Below, one piece after another: positions 33,414 through 41,883 of a stretch of DNA of 64,000 nucleotides. Position 1 is the first letter of the stretch. Each line of letters opens with the position of its first letter. The DNA lies in contig NZ_CP009287.1 of the NCBI RefSeq assembly GCF_000758705.1, positions 4,650,001-4,714,000 of the forward strand, written 5' to 3'. Source of the DNA: Paenibacillus graminis (GTDB lineage: Bacteria; Bacillota; Bacilli; Paenibacillales; Paenibacillaceae). Under the pieces are notes generated by a model, which did not search any database, was not told where the DNA came from, and was given only the letters and a program-made list of their open reading frames with translations. The translations under genes were made by a program, and so were the position numbers.

Positions 33414-35098
33414 GCCAGACCTCCCCCGTTGTCCAGAGATTTTTCATCCACTGTCAAATCCGCCTTCGCCAGAATCGAAACGATCTCCCGGCGGAAGCCG
33501 AACCAGTTCTTGTTCGTATGGCCTCCAAGTACCAGCTCACCATGACCGGCTACAAGCCATATGCGCCTATGCTGCCAGTAGAAGCCGAGAACCAGTCCAA
33601 GCATGACAATACCTGCCCCGACCCAGACGAAAGGCATCGCACGGTCCACACGAATGTTCAGATACGCCGTGGATTCCGAGAAATCCACATCACTCATGCT
33701 GCCTACCTCAAGCTCCAGGAACCGCCCGCTGCCGCCAAGCTTGTCGTTGATCGCCTTCATCTGGAACTTTTCCTTGTCGACCTGCTTCGGAAAATAAAAA
33801 TACTGCTGTCCTCCGGCCGGCAGCTCCGGCCCTGTGATCAGAAACAGGAAGGCTGGAGCGTTAGGGTAAGGAGATTTGGACACTGGCCGCCCCTCTTCGT
33901 TCAAACCGAAGTCCATATATTTTTCTTTCAAAGACAGCGTATAGGGGCCTGCCTGAAACGACCGCTGCGGATTGTTCATGTCCAACTTGAACTTGCCGTA
34001 TACCTCTCCATTCTTCGCATTGATAAGCTCGGGCTGCACCGAGCGCAGCACCGGAGTGAGGTCATAATCAAACTGATACGCTTTCAATCCGTTGTAGCTG
34101 AGCGGCGAGTTCACCTGAATATCATGCCTGGCCACCTCGGCCAGCTGCGGTTCCTTGGAGGGATCTGTGCAGTCAGCAGTGCATTCATAGAGAACAGCTT
34201 TGGTTTCGTATAGTTTCGGAAGGATCTTCTTCCCGCGGAATTCCTTGGGCATTTCCTCCTCAGTATAAAACTCCACGGTAAACTTCTCGTTTTTTAGATA
34301 ATAGGTAGTTTCCGGAATTCTGACCGTGTCACCTTGCGGAAACGCAAGATGCTGATCCATGTTCAGACCGGGCAGCCCTCTGGCCAGCACAGCCAGCAGA
34401 AAAATAATCAGGCCAATATGTATGACATAGGGCCCCCAGCGGCTGAAGCGGTGCTTCTCGGCCAGCAGTGCGCCACCGTCGGTACGGACACGGTAGCCTT
34501 TCTTCTGGAGCGGCTCCGCCATACGTGCAACCCAGGCTTCAGGTTCCTCCTTCAGTTCAGTGACCAGCACCACCTTTTGGCGGGTCAGGAACTGGCGGTG
34601 CTTCCGGATCTTCTGACGGGTAAGCGCCTTGTAGAGAGGGAGTACACGGTCCAGGCTGCAAATGACCAGCGACGCTCCAATGAGCACAAGCAGCAGCACG
34701 AACCACCAGGATTCGTAGGTGTGCGAAAGGCCGAGTTTATAATAAATCTCCCCGGCTGTTCCGTACTTTTCTGGATAATAGGTTGCTGCATCAATATTGA
34801 GAAAAGTGCTCTCCTGGGGAAATATCGTTCCCAGCATGGAACCGAGCAATGTCAATACAATCAGGTATATGGCGATCTTGACCGAGGAAAAAAAGTTCCA
34901 GATCAGGTCGATCACCCCGGGATTCACCCGCTGTGAACGGCGGGCAACACCATCATACCGCATTTCGAGGTTCCCTGAAGAGCGCTGCTCCTCCCCGTCG
35001 AGCGGCTTGCCGCAGGCTTCACAGAGGACCGTGCCTACCGGGTTCTGGTGGCCGCATTCACATTTGGTGTTGCTGATCAGTGGCTTACGCTCCTTCAC
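33410..35098 (-). CDS. resB: Cytochrome c biogenesis protein ResB
   Basis: A 562-residue membrane protein of the system II pathway. After a soluble N-terminus it has four or so transmembrane helices (around residues 70, 125, 220 and 510) and a large outer domain between the third and last. The N-terminus carries Cys13-x-Cys15 and Cys26-x-x-Cys29, a zinc-ribbon-like extension not part of the ResB core and on the cytoplasmic side. Start GTG 35098 overlaps the resA stop (GTGA) and the stop overlaps resC, so resABC are coupled. Confidence 0.93.
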   Translation of the reverse strand: MKERKPLISNTKCECGHQNPVGTVLCEACGKPLDGEEQRSSGNLEMRYDGVARRSQRVNPGVIDLIWNFFSSVKIAIYLIVLTLLGSMLGTIFPQESTFLNIDAATYYPEKYGTAGEIYYKLGLSHTYESWWFVLLLVLIGASLVICSLDRVLPLYKALTRQKIRKHRQFLTRQKVVLVTELKEEPEAWVARMAEPLQKKGYRVRTDGGALLAEKHRFSRWGPYVIHIGLIIFLLAVLARGLPGLNMDQHLAFPQGDTVRIPETTYYLKNEKFTVEFYTEEEMPKEFRGKKILPKLYETKAVLYECTADCTDPSKEPQLAEVARHDIQVNSPLSYNGLKAYQFDYDLTPVLRSVQPELINAKNGEVYGKFKLDMNNPQRSFQAGPYTLSLKEKYMDFGLNEEGRPVSKSPYPNAPAFLFLITGPELPAGGQQYFYFPKQVDKEKFQMKAINDKLGGSGRFLELEVGSMSDVDFSESTAYLNIRVDRAMPFVWVGAGIVMLGLVLGFYWQHRRIWLVAGHGELVLGGHTNKNWFGFRREIVSILAKADLTVDEKSLDNGGGLA

Positions 35099-35619
35099 GG
35101 TCTCACCAGCTTCCCGATCTGATCATCAAGCGTGCTGAGATCCAGCTGGCCGATATGGATGCTGTCGATCTTGCCTTTGGCATTAATGAAGAAAGTGGTT
35201 GGAAGCGGTGACACGCCGTAGCTGCGGACAGCGTCGCGCCCGGTATCCATGACAACCGGAAAATTAATATCAACCAGCTTGACAAAATTCTCCACGGTCA
35301 TCTGGTCTTCGCCGACATTTACGCCGACAACCACAACACCCTGCTCCTTCCACTTCTCCCACTGGGCCTGCAGGGCAGGCATCTCCTTGACGCAAGGGGC
35401 GCACCAGGAACCCCAAAAATTAAGCACAACAGACTTCCCCTTGTATTCGTCCAGCGTATGGGTCAGACCGTCTAGTCCAAGCAGGTCAAAGGAAGGTGCT
35501 TTTCCGCCTTCCCTGGGTTTCCCGTCTCCTCCGAACACCGAGGAGCCGATGGCATAACCCCCAAGCAAAATAATTACGAACAGAATGATGATTTGAACCG
35601 GCTTTCTCGCTCTGCCCAC
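35095..35619 (-). CDS. resA: Thiol-disulfide oxidoreductase ResA
   Basis: A 174-residue membrane-anchored thioredoxin-fold protein: one N-terminal helix (about residues 9-26) and a domain with WGSWCAPC (CxxC, about residues 73-76) and a cis-Pro region (PLPTTFF). It reduces apocytochrome c cysteines before haem attachment outside the membrane. Start GTG 35619 with AAGGGGG upstream; overlaps resB by 4 nt. It is the first gene of the res operon. Confidence 0.94.
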   Translation of the reverse strand: MGRARKPVQIIILFVIILLGGYAIGSSVFGGDGKPREGGKAPSFDLLGLDGLTHTLDEYKGKSVVLNFWGSWCAPCVKEMPALQAQWEKWKEQGVVVVGVNVGEDQMTVENFVKLVDINFPVVMDTGRDAVRSYGVSPLPTTFFINAKGKIDSIHIGQLDLSTLDDQIGKLVRP

Positions 35620-35668
35620 ATGCCAGGCCCCCTTCTGTGACGCAACTCATTACTTTAGTTGATAGGTG

Positions 35669-35731
35669 TGAACATCCTATGAACATTATAACGAATATTG
35701 TCACCGAATTAGGAGGGGGAATTGTGAACAT
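35669..35731. promoter_or_regulatory. TGAACAT repeats upstream of resA
   Basis: TGAACAT occurs at 35669, 35680 and 35725 on the plus strand, 11 and 45 bp apart (near whole helical turns); two have TGTG immediately before, giving TGTGAACAT. B. subtilis ResD prefers TTTGTGAAT-like boxes, so these are candidate ResD sites for autoregulation. A TATAAT on the minus strand lies within the second copy. Confidence 0.45.
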
Positions 35732-36489
35732 TATGTGTCCTTGCGTGTTGGGTTCGCTTTTAGCATACCGGCTTTGGCGATTTGCTGAAGATGATTGATC
35801 TCATCCTTGGTCAAATGGCGGTAGGAGCCGCGTTTGAGATTTTGCAGCAAAATATCCCCAAAGGAAATCCGTTTCAGGCGGATGACGGGATGGGAAATGG
35901 CTTCGAACATCCGCCGTACCTGACGGTTGCGGCCTTCATGGATGGTAATGCTGATGACCGTTTCTTTGTTTGCTTCATCAATATCCTTATATTCCACTTC
36001 TGCCGGAGCAGTCATCCCATCCTCCAGCTTGATGCCGGCTTTGAGCTTGTCCAGCGCGGTGCCATGCGGCACACCCTTGACCGTGGCCAGATAGGTCTTG
36101 GGCACATGATGCTTCGGATGCGTGAGCAGGTTGGCAAACTCCCCGTCATTCGTCAGCAGCAGCAGCCCTTCCGTATCATAATCCAGACGGCCCACAGGGT
36201 ATACGCGCTCTTTGATGCCTTTGAGGTAGTCCGTTACTACCTTGCGTCCTTTGTCGTCGGAAGCGCTTGTAATCACACCCTTGGGCTTGTTGAACATAAT
36301 GTAGATTTTGTTCTCGCCCCGGATCAGTCTACCGGCGACCTTGATTATATCTGTTGCGGGGTCCACCTTCGTGCCAAGCGTAGTTACGAGTTCCCCGTTG
36401 ACTTCCACTTTACCGGCCAAAATCATTTCTTCACACTTGCGTCTTGACGCCACACCTGCCTGCGCCAATATTTTTTGTAGTCTTTCCAT
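35731..36489 (-). CDS. rluB: 23S rRNA pseudouridine synthase RluB
   Basis: A 252-residue RsuA-family enzyme: S4 RNA-binding domain (about 1-60, MERLQKILAQAGVASRRKCEEMI) followed by the catalytic domain with GRLDYDTEGLLLLTNDG, in which the Asp of GRLDYDT is catalytic. It modifies helix 89 region uridines in 23S rRNA in family members. ATG 36489 with GAGGTG about 10 nt upstream. In Bacillus the ypuL (rluB) gene also lies directly before resA. Confidence 0.94.
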   Translation of the reverse strand: MERLQKILAQAGVASRRKCEEMILAGKVEVNGELVTTLGTKVDPATDIIKVAGRLIRGENKIYIMFNKPKGVITSASDDKGRKVVTDYLKGIKERVYPVGRLDYDTEGLLLLTNDGEFANLLTHPKHHVPKTYLATVKGVPHGTALDKLKAGIKLEDGMTAPAEVEYKDIDEANKETVISITIHEGRNRQVRRMFEAISHPVIRLKRISFGDILLQNLKRGSYRHLTKDEINHLQQIAKAGMLKANPTRKDT

Positions 36490-36509
36490 TTTTGACTATT
36501 CACCTCAGG

Positions 36510-36854
36510 TTAATGATAACCATCAGCGGGATAAATCACAAGTTCATTCCATGGAAAAAATGCTCCCGGACAGGTTTTGGTGTGGGGTTCCACGATAAGA
36601 GGGTCAATTTGATAACGCGCAGCCAATTCCAGGATAAGCTTGCCTGCCGCAAACAGCTGATTCTCCCGCCCGGACAGAGGCGGAAGCGTGTACTCTTCGC
36701 CATAGTTCCCTTCCAGGCAAACATGGATATATTCCGGGTCCGTAAGCAGCGGCGCAGCATAAATGGATCCATCTGGTCCCACCCAAAAGTCAAAGCCCTT
36801 GCCATTAATGGACGGACAGCGGGAATGATGCAGAATAAAGCCTTTATACTCCAT
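36510..36854 (-). CDS. N-acetylmuramoyl-L-alanine amidase-like protein
   Basis: A 114-residue single-domain protein. The start is ATG 36854 with GGAGGGAGG about 9 nt upstream; a longer frame runs to 37013 but has no start signal. ILHHSRCPSINGKGFDFWVGPDGSIYAAP and PHTKTCPGAFFPW match the amidase_2/PGRP fold, with zinc-ligand candidates His9/His10 and the His and Cys in PHTKTCPG. No signal peptide is seen, so export would need another route, or the enzyme acts inside (for example in the mother cell). It precedes rluB by 20 nt. Confidence 0.82.
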   Translation of the reverse strand: MEYKGFILHHSRCPSINGKGFDFWVGPDGSIYAAPLLTDPEYIHVCLEGNYGEEYTLPPLSGRENQLFAAGKLILELAARYQIDPLIVEPHTKTCPGAFFPWNELVIYPADGYH

Positions 36855-37098
36855 CGTATGTCGGCCTCCCTCCGTATTGCTGGAATAGCATATGTTCGGA
36901 GGAGGAACGGGGTGACCTGCGGATGCTGTTTTTTTGCCCCATAGAAATCGTTCATAAATAGCGGCAGCGGAAAATGCGAACATAACATAACCATGATGTA
37001 AGGAAGCAGTCATCTAAATCGATTGTTCGGGATATGGGAGATTCTTACACTAAAGAGGACAGCTAATCAAACTATATTTTAATACGGAGGAAAAATGA

Positions 37099-38463
37099 AT
37101 GCTGCTTAAAAGAACATGGGAAAAACAGATCATCACCATTGTAACTGCAGCCGGGATGCTGCTCGGAGGTTCCGGACCCGTCTCAGCCGCACAGCCGGCT
37201 CTAAATCCGCTGCCCTATGCGCATGAGATTAAATCACTGACAAGCGAAAACTACAGCGACCTTTCTTTTTTGAAGCCGCTGCTGAAGGACAAAACGGTCG
37301 TCAGCCTTGGCGAAAATTTCCACCGGGTTGGCGAATATGCCAGCATGAAGACGAGATTGGTAAAATATCTGCATGAGGAGCTGGGGTTTGAGGTCATCGC
37401 TTTTGAATCGGGGGTGGCTGAGGCTTCTGTCGTCAACGATGTGGCTGATGAATTGACTTCAGCAGATATGATGGATAATTCCATTTTTGATATCTGGAAA
37501 TCCGCAGAAACCCTGGAGCTGTTCAACTACATCAAACAATCCAGGCAGACGGACAAGCCTTTGCAGCTGGCCGGATATGATATGCAATATACGTCCCCAA
37601 TGCTGACGCTGGCAGTCCGCAGCTTCATTTCTAAGGTCAACGCTGCTTATGGCAAAGAATTTATGGATTTTGACCAAGAAGCCATTGAACAATACTTTGG
37701 ACTGATCAATCAATACAGCCTGGAGACCAAAAGCAATCCTGTTTACCAGCAGAAGATAGGCCAACTCATCCAAAAGTATGTTCCTAAATATAAGGAATAC
37801 ATCAGGTTCATTCAGGAACACCGGGTACCGTTAGACGCAGCTTACCCCAATGCGCCCCACACGGCAGATACCATCCTGAAAGGGCTGGAGGACCGTGTGG
37901 CAATTTTCACGCAGGCACAGATCAAGAGTGTACGTGAAATATACGAAGCCCGGGACAGAATCATGGCTGAGCATGTGGAATGGCTGATGAAGGCCAGATA
38001 CCCCGGCAAAAAGATCATTCTGTGGGCCCACAATGACCATTTGGCTAAAAACACTTCAGACATACGCGTCTTTGAGAAAGGGAAGTGGCAAAACAGTTTT
38101 ACCAGCATGGGCGAACTGCTGCATCAGAAGTTGAAGGATAAAATGTATGTGGTAGGCTTTTATATGAACCGGGGCAAAGCGGCAGCCATTTCAACATTGA
38201 AGGAATTTCCTATCGGCCCGATGCCGAAGGGGACCCTGGAAGCGAGAATCATGCAAAGCGGGTATTCCCGGACCTTTGTAGACCTCGCCGGGCATACCAA
38301 AGCAGGCCCAGGCAACAGCTGGATGTTTCAGCCGCAATATGCTGCTGAAGACGGGCTGACCAGAGAGGTTATTGTTCCGATGGCGATGAAATTCGTGCCG
38401 AAGGAGCAGTTCGACGGCCTGATCGTCATTGATAAAGTATCCCCGCCAACCCGTAACTATTAA
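37099..38463 (+). CDS. Erythromycin esterase-family protein
   Basis: A 454-residue secreted protein. A signal peptide ends at about residue 33 (SGPVSAA). The mature part has the family pattern: LGENFHRVGEYASMKTRLVKYLHEELGFEVIAFESG, with active-site His and Glu positions, and WAHNDHLAKN later. In Ere enzymes these hydrolyse the macrolide lactone, but chromosomal homologues are diverse and activity cannot be assumed. ATG 37099 with GGAGG 8 nt upstream. Convergent with spmB. Confidence 0.87.
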   Translation: MLLKRTWEKQIITIVTAAGMLLGGSGPVSAAQPALNPLPYAHEIKSLTSENYSDLSFLKPLLKDKTVVSLGENFHRVGEYASMKTRLVKYLHEELGFEVIAFESGVAEASVVNDVADELTSADMMDNSIFDIWKSAETLELFNYIKQSRQTDKPLQLAGYDMQYTSPMLTLAVRSFISKVNAAYGKEFMDFDQEAIEQYFGLINQYSLETKSNPVYQQKIGQLIQKYVPKYKEYIRFIQEHRVPLDAAYPNAPHTADTILKGLEDRVAIFTQAQIKSVREIYEARDRIMAEHVEWLMKARYPGKKIILWAHNDHLAKNTSDIRVFEKGKWQNSFTSMGELLHQKLKDKMYVVGFYMNRGKAAAISTLKEFPIGPMPKGTLEARIMQSGYSRTFVDLAGHTKAGPGNSWMFQPQYAAEDGLTREVIVPMAMKFVPKEQFDGLIVIDKVSPPTRNY

Positions 38464-38516
38464 AAAGGATCTTCCGGGCCATCTAAAAAGGACACTCCGT
38501 GCTATCCGGTTGCCTG

Positions 38517-39050
38517 CTAGCCGAAGACCAGCAGACATACAGCAATAGCTGCGATGAAGCCGACAATGTCTGAGAACAGCCCGACCTTGAGGGCGTAACG
38601 CCCGTTGCGGATGCCCACAGCACCAAAATAGACGGTCAGCACATACAAAGTGGTATCCGTGCTGCCCTGGATGGTAGAGGCAATCATGCCAATCAGGGAA
38701 TCAGGACCGTGAACGCTGATCAGATCGGTGGTATACGCCAGCGAGCCGGTGCCTGTGAGCGGACGCAGGAGGCCAAGCGGCAGCACTTCCGGCGGCACGC
38801 CTATTCCCTTCAGGGCGGGAGCGATGAAGCCCATCAGGAAGTCCAGCGCGCCGGAGGCGCGGAAGACGCTGATGGCGACAAGCATGCCCACCAGATGGGG
38901 AATAATGGCGATGGCCGTACCGAAGCCGTCCTTGGCACCTTCGACAAAGGACTCGTAGACCGGGACCTTGCGTGTAAAGGCGTACAGGGGGATGAAGGTA
39001 ATCATGACCGGAATCGCCCAGGCCGAGATAAGACTGATTAGCTGGAACAA
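38517..39050 (-). CDS. spmB: Spore maturation protein B
   Basis: A 177-residue polytopic membrane protein with a nucleoside-transporter-gate (YjiH/Gate) type segment; several hydrophobic helices and the segment LLRPLTGTGSLAYTTDLISVHGPDS are visible. SpmA and SpmB affect spore core dehydration. The start is TTG 39050 with AAAGGGTGAG upstream, 7 nt after the spmA stop, so they are coupled. Typical length. Confidence 0.92.
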   Translation of the reverse strand: MFQLISLISAWAIPVMITFIPLYAFTRKVPVYESFVEGAKDGFGTAIAIIPHLVGMLVAISVFRASGALDFLMGFIAPALKGIGVPPEVLPLGLLRPLTGTGSLAYTTDLISVHGPDSLIGMIASTIQGSTDTTLYVLTVYFGAVGIRNGRYALKVGLFSDIVGFIAAIAVCLLVFG

Positions 39051-39057
39051 GGCAGGC

Positions 39058-39738
39058 TCACCCTTTCAGAGAAGAATACGGGAGCGGAGTGTTCCCTCTG
39101 GTAGAATCCCCGGACCTGGCGGCTGGCGGTCCGGGCGGCCTGCGCAGCAGAGCCAGGCGGCGGCACAGCCGGTCTGCTGCAATGGCGGCCAGTGTCGCCA
39201 CCGCCGTAGCCGCCAGTGTTGTGCCGACGATGGCTGCCGGGTCGGACGAGCCATAGTTCAGCCGGATGGCAATCAGCGTTGCAGGGATCAGGGTAATGCT
39301 TGCGGTGTTCAGCGCCAGCAGGGTACACATGGCCGGGGTCGCCGTCTCCTTGTCCGGATTCAGTGTCTGCAGCTCCTGCATCGCCTTGATGCCCATCGGT
39401 GTGGCTGCATTGCCCAGCCCCAGCAGATTGGCGCTCATGTTGGAAAGGATATAGCCGATCGCCGGATGGCCCTTGGGCACATCCGGGAACAGAAAAGATA
39501 CAACCGGCCCCAGCACTTTGGCAATTTTCTTCAGCAGGCCCGCATCCTCCGCCACCCGCATGATTCCCATCCAGAACACCAGTACACTAATCAGGCCAAA
39601 GCTGACAGTAACCCCGCTTTTGGCTCCATCGAACACGGCTGCCGTAAATGCATCCATGCGGCCGTTCACGGCCGCAAACACAAAGCCGATAAGGATCATC
39701 CCCAGCCAGATCCCGTTAATCATATGCTTCTCCCCCAT
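39058..39738 (-). CDS. spmA: Spore maturation protein A
   Basis: A 226-residue polytopic membrane protein: the first ~195 residues match SpmA (gate domain, GLGNAATPMGIKAMQEL segment). The last ~30 residues, Arg/Pro/Ala-rich, extend beyond the usual ~195. ATG 39738 follows GGGAG. Directly upstream is dacB on the same strand, as in B. subtilis dacB-spmA-spmB, needed for correct spore cortex structure. Confidence 0.93.
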   Translation of the reverse strand: MGEKHMINGIWLGMILIGFVFAAVNGRMDAFTAAVFDGAKSGVTVSFGLISVLVFWMGIMRVAEDAGLLKKIAKVLGPVVSFLFPDVPKGHPAIGYILSNMSANLLGLGNAATPMGIKAMQELQTLNPDKETATPAMCTLLALNTASITLIPATLIAIRLNYGSSDPAAIVGTTLAATAVATLAAIAADRLCRRLALLRRPPGPPAARSGDSTRGNTPLPYSSLKG

Positions 39739-39753
39739 TTCTCCCGCTTCTGA

Positions 39754-40956
39754 TTATTTCCCGGCGCCTATTCGGAAAAGCGCCCGCAGCGCACTGCCGA
39801 GTGCCTGCAGCCAGTTGTCCGCCGGATAGGCGGCGGCTCCTGCCGGTTGAAACCTCTTCTCGTAAGGTGACTGCTCCGGAGGCAGCTGATCCGGCAAATA
39901 GACCGGAACCCGGCCGATCTCCTTGCCGCCGAGCTGCAGCACCAGCACGCCCTTGATGCCAAAGCTGCTGCTTCGTGCCCCCTTCCCCTCTGCCTCCGAA
40001 GTGCCGCGGCTCAGTTCCAGCTTGGTCACAAGCCGCGCTTCCTCTCCCTGGCCAAGCGGATAGGCAAACGTCCTGCCGGGGACGAAATTGTAGCCGCTGA
40101 TGCCTTCACCGCGCTCGATAAGCGTCTTCAGCGGGTAGTGATTGAAGCCGTAGTCCAGCAGCGCGGCATGGTCATTCCAGTCATTCCCGTCATTCAGCGT
40201 AACAGCGACCAGCTGCTGGCCGCCGCGGGTGGCGGAGCTGACGAGGCAGCGCAGCGCTTTTTTGGTATATCCGGTCTTTACTCCATCCGCTCCCTCGTAC
40301 AGGCGCAGCATTTTATTTTTATTCAGCCACTTGTAGTCCCATGGCTCATACGGGTTATCTGCCGTTTTCACCTGGGTCTTCACAATCTGCTTGAATACCG
40401 GATTATGCATAGCATAGGCTGTGAGCACAGCCAGGTCATTCGCGCTGGAATAGTGCCCTTCCGCATCGAGTCCATGGGGATTGGCAAAATGGGTGTTTTG
40501 CAGCCCCAATTCCTCCGCCTTGGCATTCATCAGATAGACGAAGCCTTCTTCCGACCCTCCTACATGCTCGGCAATTGCCGTAGCCGCATCATTGCCTGAG
40601 CGCAGCATCAGTCCATAGAGCATATCCTCCAGCGGCATTTCCTCCCCCTGCTTCAGATATAAGGAGGAGCCTTCCTTAGCAAAGGCATTTTTGCCGACCT
40701 TGACCTTGGAATGCAAATCACCGTTCTCTATGGCAACTAGCGCAGTCATGATCTTAGTCAGGCTGGCAATCAGCATAGGCTCGTCCCCACGGCTGCTGTA
40801 CAGAAGCCTTCCGGACTCTACATCAATCAGCGCCGCGGCCCTGGCATGGGTGGATATGGAACTGTTCTCGGCCCGGATTAAGGGCTGGGGAACCACACAC
40901 AGCAGCAGTGCGCACAATATTAGAATCAGCAGTACCTTAAGGTTTGATGTCTTCAT
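39754..40956 (-). CDS. dacB: D-alanyl-D-alanine carboxypeptidase (sporulation DacB/DacF type)
   Basis: A 400-residue class A low-molecular-mass penicillin-binding protein. The start is ATG 40956 because GGAGG lies 6 nt upstream; a longer frame runs 50 codons upstream. A signal peptide (about 1-27) is followed by the SxxK active site (SLTKIM), SGND (SxN) and KTGYTKK (KTG), with a C-terminal beta-rich domain and a membrane-proximal segment. In the spmAB context it acts on forespore cortex peptidoglycan crosslinking. Confidence 0.93.
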   Translation of the reverse strand: MKTSNLKVLLILILCALLLCVVPQPLIRAENSSISTHARAAALIDVESGRLLYSSRGDEPMLIASLTKIMTALVAIENGDLHSKVKVGKNAFAKEGSSLYLKQGEEMPLEDMLYGLMLRSGNDAATAIAEHVGGSEEGFVYLMNAKAEELGLQNTHFANPHGLDAEGHYSSANDLAVLTAYAMHNPVFKQIVKTQVKTADNPYEPWDYKWLNKNKMLRLYEGADGVKTGYTKKALRCLVSSATRGGQQLVAVTLNDGNDWNDHAALLDYGFNHYPLKTLIERGEGISGYNFVPGRTFAYPLGQGEEARLVTKLELSRGTSEAEGKGARSSSFGIKGVLVLQLGGKEIGRVPVYLPDQLPPEQSPYEKRFQPAGAAAYPADNWLQALGSALRALFRIGAGK

Positions 40957-41055
40957 GTTCATCCTCCGGCTTCTTATCTGTTCACTTGTGTTGTACAAGT
41001 GTATGCGGGGCAATGGGATGGTATGTCCATCTCTTCCGCTGCAAGCTTTATCATC

Positions 41056-41092
41056 ACAAAAAGGGACACCGCCTGTTTGAGGCGATATCCCT
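41056..41092 (-). terminator. Terminator after ytfJ
   Basis: AGGGACACCGCCT pairs with AGGCGATATCCCT (41062-41074 with 41080-41092; G-U pairs) and on the minus strand is followed by TTTTTGTG. It lies about 40 nt past the ytfJ stop and just upstream of dacB. Confidence 0.82.
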
Positions 41093-41131
41093 GTTGTCTG
41101 CCGCTGCATCCTTCAGGTAGTACCCATAACG

Positions 41132-41650
41132 CTAATGAGTCGAGGAATCTGAAGTGACCGGTTTTTTAACCACTTTTTCGGTAACTGAAGCTACTACCTG
41201 CGAACCAACAGGTGTGCCATTCTGTGATGATTCGCCATTCTGAGACGATGCGTTACTTGGGAACATGGTCTGAATTTTGTCGATGAGACCCGGAGTCGCA
41301 TCAATAATTTTCTCGAACAGATGGGTCTGGTTATCCAGCGGCACAATGTGCACACCTTCTTTGCCGACAACAAGAAATGCGATTGGCCGAATGGATACCC
41401 CGCCGCCGCTGCCGCCGCCGAACGGAAGCATTTTGACGCCGCTTCCAGTGCCATTGATACCCGGAGCATCGTCTTCCACGCGGAAATCACTGCCCCCTGC
41501 GGCAAAGCCGAAGGCAACTTTACTGATAGGCAGAATGACACTGCCATCCGGAGTTTCTACCGCGTCGCCGACAATCGTATTGACATCCACCATGCCTTTA
41601 ATATTTTCCATAGCGGTCTGCATGAGACCTTGAATCGGGTGATCTGACAT
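41132..41650 (-). CDS. ytfJ: Sporulation protein YtfJ (GerW family)
   Basis: A 172-residue protein starting MSDHPIQGLMQTAMENIKGMVDVNTIVGDAVETPDGSVILPISKV; the Gly-rich central part and the VSIRPIAFLVVGKEGVHIVPLD segment match GerW/YtfJ, needed for normal spore germination in Bacillus. ATG 41650 with GGAGGAGTAC upstream. In Bacillus it is adjacent to ytfI; here an EndoU-like gene on the other strand lies between them. Confidence 0.93.
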   Translation of the reverse strand: MSDHPIQGLMQTAMENIKGMVDVNTIVGDAVETPDGSVILPISKVAFGFAAGGSDFRVEDDAPGINGTGSGVKMLPFGGGSGGGVSIRPIAFLVVGKEGVHIVPLDNQTHLFEKIIDATPGLIDKIQTMFPSNASSQNGESSQNGTPVGSQVVASVTEKVVKKPVTSDSSTH

Positions 41651-41883
41651 CTAAGTACTCCTCCTCTGCTGTTTGAAAGATAGGGGAATTGCCTACTCTT
41701 GTACAGTCTGCTCATATATCGGGCATGATATGTACAGCACTCTAATAAAAAAATACGCTGGATGTGAAGCTGCCGACTGGTGCTTTGTCCAGATCTAACC
41801 TTCGCAATTTCGCCTCACATAAAATCGGCTTAAGAGGCCAGAATGATGGCTAAGCAGTAAAATCTATATAAGGAGGCTGAGCA

